A stretch of 64,000 nt of DNA from Pythium myriotylum (lineage: Eukaryota; Oomycota; Peronosporomycetes; Pythiales; Pythiaceae): positions 2,852,001-2,916,000 of the forward strand of contig JALJCQ010000013.1 of the NCBI GenBank assembly GCA_023091665.1. Direction: 5' to 3'. The position numbers and the translations under genes are program-made. Every line of letters starts with the position of its first letter. The first letter of the stretch is position 1. The notes under the pieces were generated by a model. The model did not search any database, had not been told where the DNA came from, and worked only from the letters and a program-made list of their open reading frames with translations. Positions 10,448 to 24,500 of the stretch are shown here, piece after piece.

Positions 10448-11566
10448 ATGTCGCTTCCGTCAAGCGAAATGGAGGCGCGGCTGCGCGCCTTCTATGACCG
10501 GCACAACCCTGGCAACACGCAGAACATGTGCGTACGAATCTATATCAGAGCGCGCGCGGGAGAGTGGGACGCGTGCTCATGCCCGTGGATCGGCTCGCCA
10601 GCGAAGAGATCGTGCGCAAGTACCGAGGGAAGGAGGCCGCGCTGTGCGCCAAGCTCAAGAAGAAGTACGGCGAGGCGCCCGATCTGATTAATGATGACGA
10701 GGGCCAATCGCCGCCGGCCGCCCGAGGCCCCGCGCCGCCGCCAGCTCGCTCGGTCGCCTACGACCCGGGCTACGTCGTGGTCCGCGTGGAAGCGGCGCCG
10801 ACGCGCGGCGACCCGGCGCTCGACTTTGGCTCGACGGCGTTCGATGCGCTCAAGGCGCTGCGCACGCGCGAGGCCGCGCCGCCCATCAAGGGGCCCGCGC
10901 CGCTGGATAACATCTACAAGTGCCGCCACCTGGTACGTAGAGGCGCCCATGTGTTCCGAGTCTTGTTTGGGTCAAGTTCCAGCGTCTTGACTGTGAGTCT
11001 GGTCGGAGTAGTTGCCCGAGACTGATCCGAACTTCCAGCAACTGGTCGCCGTCTCTGCCAAGAAGCCCTCGACGAGCGGAGCGACCGCCGCCAAGGACAA
11101 GGGCGCGGCGCCGGTGCAGCGCGCGCCGCTGCTCTTCGAGGCCCTCGCCGACACGTATCTCGACGGGCCGTTCACGGTCCTGCGTCGCTGCTTCCTCGAG
11201 CGGAAGCGCGTGCGCGTGGTCATGCGCCGCGTCAATAGTGTGCGTGGGGCGTGCAGTGGGTTTCTCAAGGCGTTCGACAAGCACATGAACATGGTGCTGT
11301 TGGACGTGACGGAGCAGTGGATCGCGCCTCGCTTCTACGAGCAGCACGACCGCGCCAAGCGGCTCGACGGCGGGCGTCGAGACGCCGCGACGCTCTTCTC
11401 GGTCGCCGACAGCCGCCGCAACCGAGCGTTCACGGAGCAGAGCTACGCCAAGCAGCTCTTTGTCCGCGGCGACAACGTGGTCATGGTCATGGAGGACACG
11501 CGGCCGCCTCCCGAGCGATCGTCGGAGAGTAGGAGTCGCGCGCGAGCCTACGAGCCTCGCTCATGA
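10448..11566 (+). CDS. LSm11-like Sm-fold protein (U7 snRNP type)
   Basis: Three exons, 10448-10527, 10602-10932 and 11039-11566, encode 312 aa. Introns are 74 nt (GTGCGT..CCAG) and 106 nt (GTACGT..CCAG), and phases agree. The N-terminus is helical (MEARLRAFYDRHNPGNTQNI then EEIVRKYRGKEAALCAKLKK). A middle motif FDALKALR..PAPLDNIYKCRHL resembles the conserved N-terminal motif of LSm11. The C-terminal Sm1 half (RKRVRVVMRRVNSVRGACSG followed by FLKAFDKHMNMVLLDVTE) matches LSm11, including the Gly-Phe-Leu and Asp-Lys-x-x-Asn-Met core. A spacer follows, then the Sm2 strand KQLFVRGDNVVMV. An Sm domain split by a spacer is characteristic of LSm11, which with LSm10 replaces SmD1/D2 in the U7 snRNP that processes histone mRNA 3' ends. 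An AATAAA lies at 11585. Confidence 0.78.
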
Positions 11567-11901
11567 ACCAATAGTCGATGAAAAAATAAAGATAGATTCA
11601 GAGGCTTGGATCTAGCACCATGCTACGAGTCCGTTGGTCTACTGACTGACTGGGATGAAGGCTGAGGGTTCTTTGAGTTGGTCGCCGCTTCTGTCGTTAT
11701 GCCGAGCTACAGAAGGAAAGCACATTGATTAGATTCGTGAGCATAGTGTATTCAGTAGAGACCTAGGGTGGGCGCTCCGCTCTCGCTGAGAGGGAAGCGA
11801 CGCTTCGGCCAACGCGCTCGGCGACGCTTCGTCGCGTCGGGCGATGGATAGCGTGGCCTCCTCGGGCGATCGAGCGTGAGAGACAGGCAGAGGAGAGGGA
11901 C
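11567..11901. other. Convergent 3' intergenic region
   Basis: This lies between the stops of the LSm11-like gene (+) and the small membrane protein gene (-). It contains an AATAAA at 11585-11590 suited to the LSm11-like transcript. Open frames on the minus strand are GC-rich shadows. No gene is seen. Confidence 0.5.
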
Positions 11902-12231
11902 CTACTCTTCGGCGACTTCGTGCTTCTTCTTCTGGGCCTTTTCGTAGGCCGTGACGCTGAGCACGAGGCCGAGCACGACGACGAAGGCGACGTAGAGCCC
12001 GAAGAACATCCACAGCGCGGTGGACGTGTCGTCGGTCTGGAGCACGGCGCGCGTGCAGAGCGCGAAGAGCACGCCCGTGAGCACGTAGACGAGGATGAGC
12101 GCGAGCGGGATGAGCACGAGGTCCTGCGCCGAGTAGCCGCCGCAGATGGCGCGCGCCTTGGCGGGCTTGTGCGCCTTGACCTGGACGCTGACGCCCTCGG
12201 CCGCGACGACGGGGGAGGCTTCGGTCGACAT
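11902..12231 (-). CDS. Small two-helix membrane protein, hypothetical
   Basis: A single exon of 109 aa starting at the ATG at 12231 (MSTEASPVVAAEG). Residues about 35-60 (QDLVLIPLALILVYVLTGVL) and about 73-95 (ALWMFFGLYVAFVVVLGLVL) form two strong transmembrane helices joined by a short polar loop. The C-terminus is charged (EKAQKKKHEVAEE). The N-terminal segment before the first helix is basic (KAHKPAKAR), which favours a cytosolic N-terminus. I do not recognise the family. The contrast between clean membrane segments and polar ends argues for a real protein. Other frames covering this region are Arg/Ala-rich and look like shadows. Confidence 0.65.
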   Translation of the reverse strand: MSTEASPVVAAEGVSVQVKAHKPAKARAICGGYSAQDLVLIPLALILVYVLTGVLFALCTRAVLQTDDTSTALWMFFGLYVAFVVVLGLVLSVTAYEKAQKKKHEVAEE

Positions 12232-12509
12232 GGAGCTGGCGAGGAGATCCGGTGGGGCGAGTGGTGGCGTGGGGGAGGCGCGTGTTTTGTTGGCGTCGGG
12301 GCTGAAACACCCACGCCAACAGGACGGAAATAGCCAGCACCCAAAACACGGTGAGTCGAGGCCTGAGAAGGGACCATTCGAAAGAGAGATACCGGTACTT
12401 AGCAGTACCCTACCGGGAGAGCTGACTCACAGCTGGATGGATCAATGCAGATATCACTTTAACGTTACCTCCCATTTGCTACAGTTTGCTACACTCACAC
12501 TCTTTACGC

Positions 12510-15500
12510 TCATGCATCGGCCCAGCCTTCAGCATTATGGAGGCGAACGTCAGCATCCATGTTGGGAGAGTTCTGAATCGCGTACAGCAACTTCGCGCGC
12601 AGGGTCTCTTTCGAAGTATACGCGGGCAGACGCAACGCAAAGAAACACGTCTGCGCATGCGGCAGGTACTTGTCTGGGTCGACTTGCGCACCCGAATCGT
12701 GAGCCGTCTGGATTTTGAAGTTCATGGGGAAGTCTTTAGCTGAGTTGGGCATACGGCTTCTGGCCCACACAAAGCGGAGGAACTCGGTGCGTTCGTCACT
12801 CGACATCTCCTTCAGTACTTCCCAGAAGGCTTGCACATGCGGCATGCCCTCGTCTACGCTTTCACCGTACTCGGTGCACTGACGAAGCAGTTCCACGTCA
12901 ACCTCACGACGACCGCAAATCAGCACTTCGAGTTCGCGAGGTGTAAACAACGGCGCCAACTCCATCGGTAACACCGTGCTCAAACCGTCGCGGAGAGCCG
13001 CCAGCTGCTGTTGGCTTTCTGTCAGGCGCTTCTTTTCGACGAGCTCCACGTACAAGTCGCGGTTTTCGAGTGTGACCGGAACTTTGTCACCATTCGGGCA
13101 CAACAAGGCCTCACTACCATCACTCAACGTGGTTGTGAAAGTCAAGTATTCGAGTGTCTCATGTGCAGAGGATTCGTCAGCTTCTTCAATGCGATTCAAA
13201 TTGTTGGTCGAAACCAGATCAACACTTTCAAGATGCGCTCGACTCACTTCGAGCCCGGCCAATGGTCTCCACACGACTGACGGCAAGTCTAGACCCATTT
13301 GCAGGCCATGACGCACGGCAGTTCCGATAATCTTCCCCAAGAAGCGGTGCAAATCTAACACCATCGGGCCGCTTGATGCAACAGATGTGCCACATGACGG
13401 ATTGAGCAAGAACTTGTCTTGATTGGTTCCGGTGCCACTCCGACGGTTCGGGCACGGAATCAAGAGCGGTAGTAGACCTTGTTCGCCCTTCGAGAGCTCG
13501 ACGTTGTCCATCTGAAGCTCGTCCACAACTTGCTCGAAGACAGCTCTGTATGGCCCTCCGTAGTCATTCACACCTTCGCCTAGGAACTTTACTTTGAACG
13601 CGCGACGCTGACCGCCATGACCTTTGCCACAATAAGAGCGGCGGAACGAACTATCGTTCCATGTGCGCATTTCCCGATACAGTTGTCCGAACACTGATCG
13701 ACGAAGTCGATCACTGGGCTGCGGTAACAGACTGAGTTTCGATGCTTGGGCTTGAATTCTGTTGATTCGAATCGTTCGGATTTCTCGAGGATCCTCGTAC
13801 TCATCTGATGGAAGTGGAGTACTCGTCGTAGTCGCACGCAAGACAGAGTCCCAAAATGAGCGCTTAGTCGAGGTGAAAATCAGCCGACGTAGCGACCGTA
13901 ACTTCAAGCTCGTAGACGGATAATCACTCGTATTGTTCACCGAAGAGTTACCAGGGCGAGACTTCGTGACAACATCAATCACATCTCTCGTTGCGTCGGA
14001 CGGTTGGAGAGCTATCAACGGTAGCGCTCGCAGAACTTTTCCATTGAAAACGCGAAGCACAGCGCACCGTGCGCGGAGTTCAGGTCCTGAGATTGCCTTA
14101 AGCGCTGGAGAAGAGAAATACTCGTCGGGAACAAATGCTTGCACTCGACGAGATTTTGCTGATTGTGACGAGTCTTCAGAAACCTCAAAAGGAGTCAGGA
14201 CATCGCTGATTGGCAGATTTGTGATGTCAACCCCGCTTGCAGCACAGAAGGTGTTCAGCCTTTCAACGAGCTGCATATCAGAGGCTGGTGAGTGAGACGA
14301 AGTCGCAAGCTTCACAAACGCGTCGTAGTTGTGGTGAGCTTCTGCTTCCAGGTCGGATCGTGGTGTAAATGAGACTTCCTTTGCCAGAGATTCTTCCACG
14401 TCATTTGCACTATTTTCGATGAGTGTCATGTCTTTGCCATTCCGTCGTAAGAGCAACAATTCCGCCAATTCGCTTGGAGAGAAGTACCAAGCCCAAGATC
14501 TACCTTCGTCTGATCCTTCGTTTCCTTGCGTCTCCGTGCGATACCACAAGTGATCACGGTATACGCCCAGGATCACTGCTTCTTCTGGTTGAGTCAACTC
14601 GCGACCATAAGTTGAACTGATGCGGACACGGTCTCCGGCCAGAAACGGAGCACTAAGGCCAGCCGCAGAGCACAACTTGATACAGGAAGAAGGGTAAGTA
14701 TCAAAGTCTACAAGCACTCCTCGCGGTCGCACTGGGAAGCGCTGCCAACGGTTCTCCTTCCAACGTTTCCACTCACGCCAACTCTCTCTGAGAAGTTGGT
14801 CAGATAGCTTGACTGGCGTTGGTTGAGGTGTTTGAGAGGAAATGTACCACGAGTGAAGACTTGTGCTGACATCGAGAGTGTCACGTAATAACTGCCTTGA
14901 CGACACGCCTGGGACCGATACCCATTTTCCATTGAGTGCAACACGATCCCCACTTTTTCGCATTCCAATACAAGGGTACAATGTCCTCGTATTCTTTTCG
15001 CCTTTCATGTTGTCAAAGGCGACACCGAGATCTGCGACTATATGTTCACCAAACTTCATGCCGTCCATGAAGAAAGAGAGCTTTCCTTGTTCCATATCCA
15101 AACGCACGCCAATAGTATCACCGGCGTTGAAATGGTCACCATAGATACGTTCGGTGCTGTTATGGTATGTCGCGCGGAAATTCACGAAACCCCAACCAGT
15201 CCATCGATTCAAACGATTCGTCAGAGAAGCCTGTGAACCAGGAGGACCAGCCTTTTCACAGACACCGATGAACACACTTCCAAACTCGGCTTGGTCAACA
15301 CGAACCTCCCAGTAATGCACTCCAGTAGCAAACCCTACCGTACCGAGCGCCAAATTACGCGATTCTCCACTGTTGCATGTGACTGTCATTCCTTCATCTG
15401 AGATCGTGAGGGTGGAGAAGTGATGGAAGGTATCCATCGTGAATAAAGTCTTCGTTGAGAGAACAATCTCTCCACGAACTTCAACAAGCGCTCCACCTCG

Positions 15501-18500
15501 ACGAGCCATATTGGCGTACTCTCCTCGAAGTGTGCTGGGTGATCCGATTTCGGGTCGCAAGCTGTACTTGGTGCCCGGCTGCCATTTCTCGGTTCCGAAG
15601 CGTAGAGTCCAACCCATGTCTGGATGACCGCGGATCATTTGCAGTTCTTGAATAACGATAGAGGAGTCACCATATCTTACACCAACTACATGAACTGCAG
15701 CCCCGTAGTCCGGCCATTCAACGACACCCGTCAGTTTCGTGACGGATGCCCCTTCAAGATTCATGGGACCCTCGTCGTACAAGTGAAGGAGTAATCCTAG
15801 GTGAAGTTCGCAGCCGAAAGAGCCTTCATCCTCAAGTTTCACCTGAGGCATGGGGTATTTCTTGACAATGTTTCCTTCCTCGTCCACTTCGACGTGGATC
15901 AGATCGTAGTTTCCGTCAGCTCCCCACCGATAGGTATACAAGGAGTCATTGGGCCATCGAACTGACATACCCTCACCTTCGACGCCGCTCCACGGAGAGA
16001 CCCCTTCGACGACACCAACGGACCCTTCCCCACCATCCTGATCTCGCCACTTCCAATTTGGTCCTCGAATCACTCGACATCCAACCTTCAGGTCGGGAAT
16101 CTTGGGTTCATCTTCCTTTGAATCCACGAGTTTGAACTGAGTCAACTGGCCACTCCAGATCTGTGACTTCGTATCTGACAGGATTCCAAGTTCATTACCG
16201 TAATGCCAGGCCATCGGCTCATCGCCCAAAATTCCTTGTTCCCCAGCCTGAAGCAACTCTCTTTCATGAGGGTCCAACAACGTTGTGTCAAACTCGATCT
16301 TCTCTTCTGGAAAACAGAAACTGAACTCCTGGTTCACTGGAACTGTCTTCTCTTCTTCTACCTTGCTCTTCCCGATGTGCTTGATCGTAAGTCTCCCCTT
16401 CGCTGCAGCAGCAATAGCTGCAGCGGCTGCAACGACATCGCTATCTTCTGCAACCATGTTTGCGATGGCCGAAAGGGTGATATCGGGATTCTCCTCTGAA
16501 TCACTGTCAACCTCCATACTCGATGTGAAATTATTTTCATGCTGCGGCGTAACAACAACGGACTCATGCATCTGCTCATCACCATCAGCATTGTCGTCGT
16601 TTTCACCCGTTGAAGTATCAGCTGTGGCCGTCGCAGCAGCCATCGCCGCTGCCTCTGCAGCAGCAGCGGCAGCTTCTTCGGCTGCTTTTGCAGCAGCTTC
16701 TTCTGCCAGCAATCGCCGTCTAGCGACTTCCTCTTCGTACTCCTTCGAATCAATTTCAAAAAGATCAGTCTCTAGGTTCCTAGCAGCCTGAAGCTGCGTC
16801 GAAGCGCTTTGAGTGAAGAGGGAATCGGTAGAAACTCCAAGAAAGCTCGACGCGAGTGAACCAGCTGATACAAGCTCTACAACTGTTTGCAGGTAACGGG
16901 AGCAAACCGGAAGCTGGGAATACTCTTTCAGCAAACGCTCATCAGCCATATCAAGCAAGCGGTTCAACGAAAGAGCTTGCAGAACACGTTCGATCAGCTC
17001 TTGAGCGCTCGAAGACGAATTTGAGCCCGCCCCTTGCGCACTAGCTGCCTTAAGCAAAGTGTCTTGAAGGATACCTCCAATAATCCCAAACGCTTTCTCT
17101 TTGACACACAGACCAGGAGACTTCAAAGCCGCCAACCAAGCCTTTAAAAGCTCAATCCGGACCGAGCTGCGTATATCTTCATCAAGGTGATCTTCAAACG
17201 TTGAGAGAGAATCCATGAGAAGTCGGCTGAGCCATTCAGCCAAGAAAACGTTTGGGTGCTTGAGAACCTCCTTGTCAGACCACGAATGTCCAGATTCAGA
17301 TGAAAGCTGGAGGAAACTTGCCGTGACCGATGCATCACTCGAATCCCACGGAACCCGCGCATATAGTCGCTCAGACGCTGACTGCACTTCAGCGGTGATT
17401 CGTTCCAATACGGCATCCAGAAGCTGGTGGCGAAGTGAAGTCGATTGGGATAATGATGAATCCACGGCTGACCGGGTAACACCGAGGAGGAGGCCCAGCG
17501 AATGACGTCCTGAAGACGAATACTCAAGCTGCTCATCTACGTCGGACGAATCGACCAGGACCCCACTGCCGCCACAGCAGCTTGCAATCAATTTGATGAA
17601 GTCGATGAACAATGACGCAGCACTTGGACTTGAACTAGATTGAGCTGACTTTGATGGCACAAAGCAGTTTAATGAGAAGTCGCCCACACGTTCCCTCGGC
17701 CACTTCGCGAGAATCGTGAGAAGTGCTCTTCGAGCATGCAGCACAGCGACAGAGCGGCTGAGTAGTAGAAGTTCCGAGTAGACCCGATCATCTGGAATCG
17801 CCTTCAGCTCAACAAACATATCCGCACGATTTGATGTTGACAGCAACGTTCCGCGGGAATGATGGCTCCCACTCGAACGCGCAATGGATGGGAGAAGCTC
17901 GCGACCGAAGTATCGGGAATCGCTGGAGTAATTCTCTTCTCCAATCGACTCTTCGAGGCAATCTTCACGACGACCGATCACTGCGAAACCCTTCGGGAGA
18001 TCACCAACGGTTTCGCCATCCCGGCACAGAACCTCCAAAATCGGCCTGAAGCCGGGAGGAGGGCTGTGCTTGAAAGGAGAGCCTCCGAGGTTGAACTGTA
18101 GTCGCTCACGACGATTAAAACTGGCGCATGGATACAGGCCATGCGCAAACTGAACACCACGGAAGGCAATGCCCATATTGACGGACTTCATCTTGCCGTT
18201 GAGACTGAACAAGATCGTGCCCGCATCAACGTCGACGCCACACCCAACAACGTCTCCTTGCTTCCACTTCGAACCCCACGGGGATGACTGACCATGCCAC
18301 TTTTGTTGACGCCATCCATCATAAGCCCAGGAGTGAACACCGTCTCCAACACCATCTCCTCGATCGGCAGCGCCCGAAAAAGCAACATCAGCCCATCCAA
18401 TCTGGATGCATCCGTTTGTGAGCAAAGTTGCCTCATAATACCAACGCCCGCTCGTGACGACGCAGTCCGGAGCACCAACACTCGGGAAGCCTGCCCCAAC

Positions 18501-21500
18501 GAGTCCTTCAACCATCAAATCACTCTCTCCGATCGAAGCCTGCCCACTCACAGTGCGCAAAGGATTCGGTTTTGGAACTTGCGGGATCGAGGGAGCTAGG
18601 TCATCTGGCGGAGGGGCAGAACCGTCAATAGCTCGTTGTTTAGCTTCCTCATCTCTTCGATCTTCTGCCTCCAGTGCTTCACCATTCGACAGAATCCACG
18701 TGAGGGCTGCATCAACGTTGTTCCGATTTGCTGCTAGCGCCTTTTTGCACCAATTATGAGGGAAACCCATTTCAGCAAGCTGTTCGAGAAGTGGACTGAC
18801 CAAGGCTTCAGCATCTCTGCTCGGTCTTGCACTGTCTGCGTTCGTGGCTTGCTTCGTTGCCTTGAACTGAGCAACCATGCGCTCCATGTCACTGCTATGC
18901 TCGAAGCAAAAGTTGATCGCAGCCTCAACATTCTGAGAGCAACGCGCCAAAGCAACTTCGCACCACTCCTTTGGAAAACCCATCTCCATCATCTGCTGTA
19001 CCATGGGGTTCGGAGGTAGATCAGTATCGATAGAACTACCTTCATCTTTCTTTTCTGCGTTCTTCTTCGGCTTCGGGCAAGCGGCAGCTCGTCGCAGAGC
19101 ACACCACCGGGACCATAGATACACCCAACTCTCTTCCAGCGACGCTGTTTCGACCAATCCAGCAGTTGGTGTTTCGGAAATCGCGATGCGCAACAAGTCA
19201 AAGAGATTTCCCGAGCCGCCTCCACGAATGAAAGTTTCCGCTGCACGCTTGTCTCGAAGCAGCATTGCGATCGAACGTAAGCCATGTTGACACAGAAGCA
19301 TCCGGTGCAACTGAGACTCCTTTTCTATTTCCGATAGCACTTCGACAGCACCGATTTCACCATCCAGGTCGACTGGCCGAGTTCGAGGGGTTGTCACTTC
19401 ATCTTCGCCGTCATCTGAGTCTGCTCCGTTGCCACCAGCCATTTCACTATCAATACCACTTGGAGAGGATGAGCCGTCATTGGACATATCGTCATCTTCA
19501 TCTGGCTCATCCATGGATGCGTCTTCTCCTTTGTTGAATGCATCAAGGGCTTTCAGGCTCTCGTGACTTCTCTTGATCTCTTCGATGAAGAATGGGAACT
19601 TTGTGACAAGAAGGGTTTGCAACACATCCTCCGAGAAAACAGAGACATCAAGTTCGACGTCGGGAATCGGGATTAGATCATCCACAGGAATGCGAATTGG
19701 TCGGTTCTGTGGTACACGTATCAACAGTGAGTCAGGGATGAACAACGATTGAGACACCATTACTCACCGGCGCATTGGATGAAGCTCTAGTCGGAGAATC
19801 CGCTGAGCGATTCGACTTGATCAGGACTTCCGCTGCTGACTTGTTTGGCTCGTACGAAATCACCACACCGGTAGCACCACGAAAAGACACTTCTTGCGCA
19901 GCAGACGCAATCTTGGGCAATATTTTCACGGTCGCACCAACGCGCAAGCTCTCTACGTGTCCATCCAAAACACAAAGTGCTGCGAGAGCGTTTAAATACG
20001 ATTGCGATTGCGCAACCCAAGCATCGACTGTTGGTAGCTCACGGCTGCCTGTATCCTCCATTTCCACATCCGAGTCCTGGACGTCGCGGATGACACCGTG
20101 TGAAGTTAAAGTACCAACCGGGATTCCAGAAAGTGCGTTCACAAGAATAGAACTGATGTGAGCAGACCATTTCGCGGATTCATACAGCGACCGCAGCAGT
20201 AAAACGACCTCGCCGGCCAGACCATTTGAAGCACTTGCTTGTGACTCAGAATGAGGTAAATCGCCACCACCACTCTCTGACACTCGCTGGAGCATGGCCT
20301 CTACTAGACTTGGCGGGCATAATGAGCGGACAATTCCAACAAAGAAATTCACCAGTGAAGTAGCTTGACCATGAGATTCGTCATCGTCGACTTCATCGTC
20401 GCTGTCGACATCGAACATATCCATCGCATCCGGTCGGAGTTTGATTGTCGTAGGGTCAAGCTCTGGGAGTATGCGGCGAAGCAGTTTTAGGGATCGGCGT
20501 TGAATCGATATCGATCCGAACTCGAGCAACACTAGAAGCAGTCGCAACCACCTTGAGGACGACAAGTGAGACCGGCAGACTGCAGAGCCGCTAACCGAGT
20601 ACAATAGAGAGCAGATCTGATAACAATATTCTTCTGACTCGCTCACGTCATTTGAAGTCTTCTCACGGTATCCGTCAAGAGATTGTTCGGCCTCAGTCGG
20701 CTCGAGTTGACGCCGCACTGCCTCAGGGCGAGCCCCTTCTGATGCTGCCGAGTTTCTGATGTCTTCGAGGGCATTCTTGAGCTCGGAGTAGAGCATGTGG
20801 AACACAGACTTCCCGAGGGTCTCGGGGCCAGAAGGTTTTCGAAGAAGTGGGATAGCGCCGACAGAAAGGCCGCTGAAAGACGACAGTGACGTATCTGCTG
20901 GTACTGCAAATGCATCATTCAGTTCACCAGCCTGAGCAACCTGAGCAGCAAGAAGGTGAACAACCTTCAGAGTCGCTTGGACGACATTTCGTCTTGACTC
21001 GGCGTTCCGATTTCTTTCTTGAATAGCCGTTGCTGATCCCGAGGCAGAGGAGAGGTCGCTTGCAGAGGCATCCTGGCTCCGCGCCTCATCAAGAACAGTC
21101 TGGAGAACTCGGAAAATTCCGACCCGAGAGAGAAACGCATGGTCATCGGGTTGAATGACGATACCCCAAGTTTCCAGCAAGACTAGCTGCAAATCCGCAT
21201 CGTGCGCCCAAGTTGCCTTCGAGAGCGAGGCGCCAAGCAGACCATAAAGCGATTCGAAGGCGTCGCGGATATCTTCTTCGAGATATTTCCCACATCCACC
21301 AAGTCCACTAAGGTGATGCCCAGAATCGTTCTTGGGGGCCATGGGGGCGGACTCACTGCTTTCTGTAGACGTGGACTCCTTCAAAATGGTCGATGTAGAC
21401 CCCACAAGCTTCTGAGGAGAAAGCCAGTTCAGCCCTGTCGCGAGAGCGAAAGATGACTGGATCGAATCGTTCGATGTCGCAACGGGGCGAGTCAAGCTTG

Positions 21501-24500
21501 AAGAGGATGAATCACCGACGAAATAACGAAAGGATGACATTCCAAGGATCCGTAAGAATGCTCGTGTGGAGTGCGCCAACATGCGCGACTGCAAGTTTGA
21601 GATACGGATCGGCGCTTCCAAGAACCGAGACACCTGCATAAGCACTTCGCTATAGATTCGCTCGGCACACTCATACACGGGCGATCTCGTAGATGGAAAA
21701 GGACCTGAGGTTGCCTCCTGAGAAAGGACCGCGACAGCAGCTGATGCAGCCAGTGCCTTTGGACTCGGCTGAATTTTAAGTAAGAACTCGGCTTTTCGGA
21801 TAATCAGTGCAGCGATCACCGCATATGTCGATCCCATAGAGTTCTTCGCACGAATACCCCACTCAATCACTCGCTGAGCAGCGCGCCAAATGTGCATCAA
21901 GTTCTCGTGGGGTCGCTCTTCGCTATTCCCAATATCTTCATTCGCAGTGCGCAAAATTTTGCTGATCAAAGTCACAAAGCCACTGTGCCATAACATGGCG
22001 GCACATACGGTTCGCTTTGCCATCTTCATTGGTTCCCCACCAAGGCGGAGAAACGGTGACTCACCGACATGGCGTGAAACCCATCGATCGATTGATCCCG
22101 CATCGCCACGTCCACTGATGAGATCTTGCAGGAATGCATTCTCCAGTCCGTTTTGACTTTCTTCCGATGTATCACGAATCACGGACTTTGGCGTGACAAA
22201 CTGAAGCCATTCATTGGACGCAACTGTGAGCGCAGAAAATCGGGAGTCTTCAAGATGAAGGCGAGAAACATCCGACAACCGTGACATGAGGTCTTTGAGA
22301 TGCTTTTGGACTACAGAAGGGGGAAGTCCACCAGATAAAAGCATACTATCCACCCATCCTTCATACTCGTCATTTGAACATTCCGAAGACAGTTTCGGTG
22401 TGCCGTCAACGTCAACTCCGCTAGGGCCATCCGATACGATGTCTTCGTCAACAAATGAGGCAGGTGTGAACTGCTCGATAACAAGATCTGGAGTCTCACA
22501 ATCGATCAACGCCCGGCTAAAGGTACCGACAAGATTTGCGCACACGACTTCCAGTACGTAGAGCTTTCGCAATGAGAGCAGTGATGAAGCATCCTTCTCA
22601 CTTGTATCTTGAAGCTTGTGGCCAACGATGTTACCACTTGTATGACTTTTTGCATCCTCATAACACCCAATGAACGAGCCGCCATCAGCGCGGAGTCTTC
22701 CTTCTACGACACACGTTCCCCCTTGCCTCCATGTTTCCAAGAATCGAACTTTGGTACCATTTACGGCACCACTCAGAGTAACCGTTGTGAACGATCCACT
22801 GCTTTTACCAGTCACAGACCCATCCAATTCCTGAGTTAGAGTCAAGTGATACTGTTGTGCGGGGATGCTGCCTGCCGCCATACTTTTTAGTTCCCATTCC
22901 CCGCTAACATCCATAGGAAGATCACCACTCTTGAGCTGACGCACTTCACGCAAATGTTGGTTCACGTGATCAAGCTGCCTCACGAACTTGATGCACCATG
23001 GAACGAAGTGAAGAGCAAGAATTGACGATAATCCGTGAAAGCTCTTCAAACTGGAGATACTGCTAAGCAGTGGGGTGACGAGAGAGAAAAAGAGAGGGTG
23101 TTGAGCGAGCAGGTGTTCAATTGACTTGGATTGAACCAAACCGCCCGTTTCGTTTCGAGCTATCTGAAGTGTCGGAGATCCGAGGAATTGGATTGCAGCA
23201 TCCATAATTGCAGCAGAATGATATAGAAACGGCTGTAGAATAGCTGGAACAGCAACTTCACGCACTCGTCCAGCAATACCCCCTCCGTCAGCATTCGTGC
23301 TGTCTGTAAGACGAACCGGGAGTATGGTGACCTGATCATCACGCTGATACAATCCGATCGCGGGGTACAGTGTACCGTGCTGTGTTAGACCATCGAAGGC
23401 AATACCCCAGTCACTATCATCCAGACCGAAGGAGAGAGCACCTGTGTCGGTGTTCAGACGGACTCTCACAACACTGCCGGTGCTGAATCCATCGCCGTAA
23501 TCTCCGCGTACCTTGCTTCGGTTATGCCAAAGAGCTCTTGTCCCAATCAAACCCCAGCCCTGACGATCTCCACCAACGTACGTCGCTACAGAAGCGTCAC
23601 GAGTACACACGCCGAGGAAAATGTGGCCCTTCTCACAACGATCCAACCGCACTGCCCATTCATGTGTTCCTGAATTTGGGGCGCAACCAGTTGTAGCCAT
23701 GACCATTCCCCATTGCTTCGCAGTGTACTGACGTGCCGTCTTGTTTCCATCGGAAAGAGTCATAGTCTCAGCACAACGAGTAGGGTCGAACTCCAGAGAA
23801 GGGGGTTCATCTCCGCGCGCACCACCGACTCGAACGATCATCAGGTCCTGAATTGAGCGAAGAAGAAGGAGACGGGCATTGTTCGCAACCATTTCTGCTC
23901 TCGTCAGGCGATCAATATTCGGTAAAATTGGGGCATGCATCGACCGCATGTCTTCTACGAATGAAACTTGAGGCCACGTTGCTTGAAGCGTGCTTTCTCG
24001 AAGCATGTCAACGAGAGTGGGCAAGCGACGGATACATTCCAGCGCAGCACGTTCTTCTCGGCGACTTAGTTCCCAAATTTGTTCGTAAGCGCTTGCGAGA
24101 ATATCATGCGCTCGACTATCAACCAGCACAATCCCAGAAACACCTGCAGACTCGAGCAATTCTGATGGTGCGACCTCAGTCAAAAAGTCGAGGAGGCACC
24201 GAGACGACAATGTACCGTTGGATAATGAAGCACGGATAACTTCTGGCCGCCAAATCGGCGTTCGTTTCTCCGACTTCTGCGAAGCATTCTGAATGGTGAT
24301 ATCATCCACAGGTTTTGCTTCTTCCTGTGCCGGCGTGGCAGAGCTACCCGAATCATCACGTCCTAGTGGATCAGAGATCACAATATCTCCGCAAAGAGGC
24401 ACAAATCCTTGCACGAGATCTGGACTACACAATCGAGCACACAAAAGATCGAGCTGGAGGAATTTCCAGATAGTCCGCTCTGACCGATCTAAGGCTCGAA

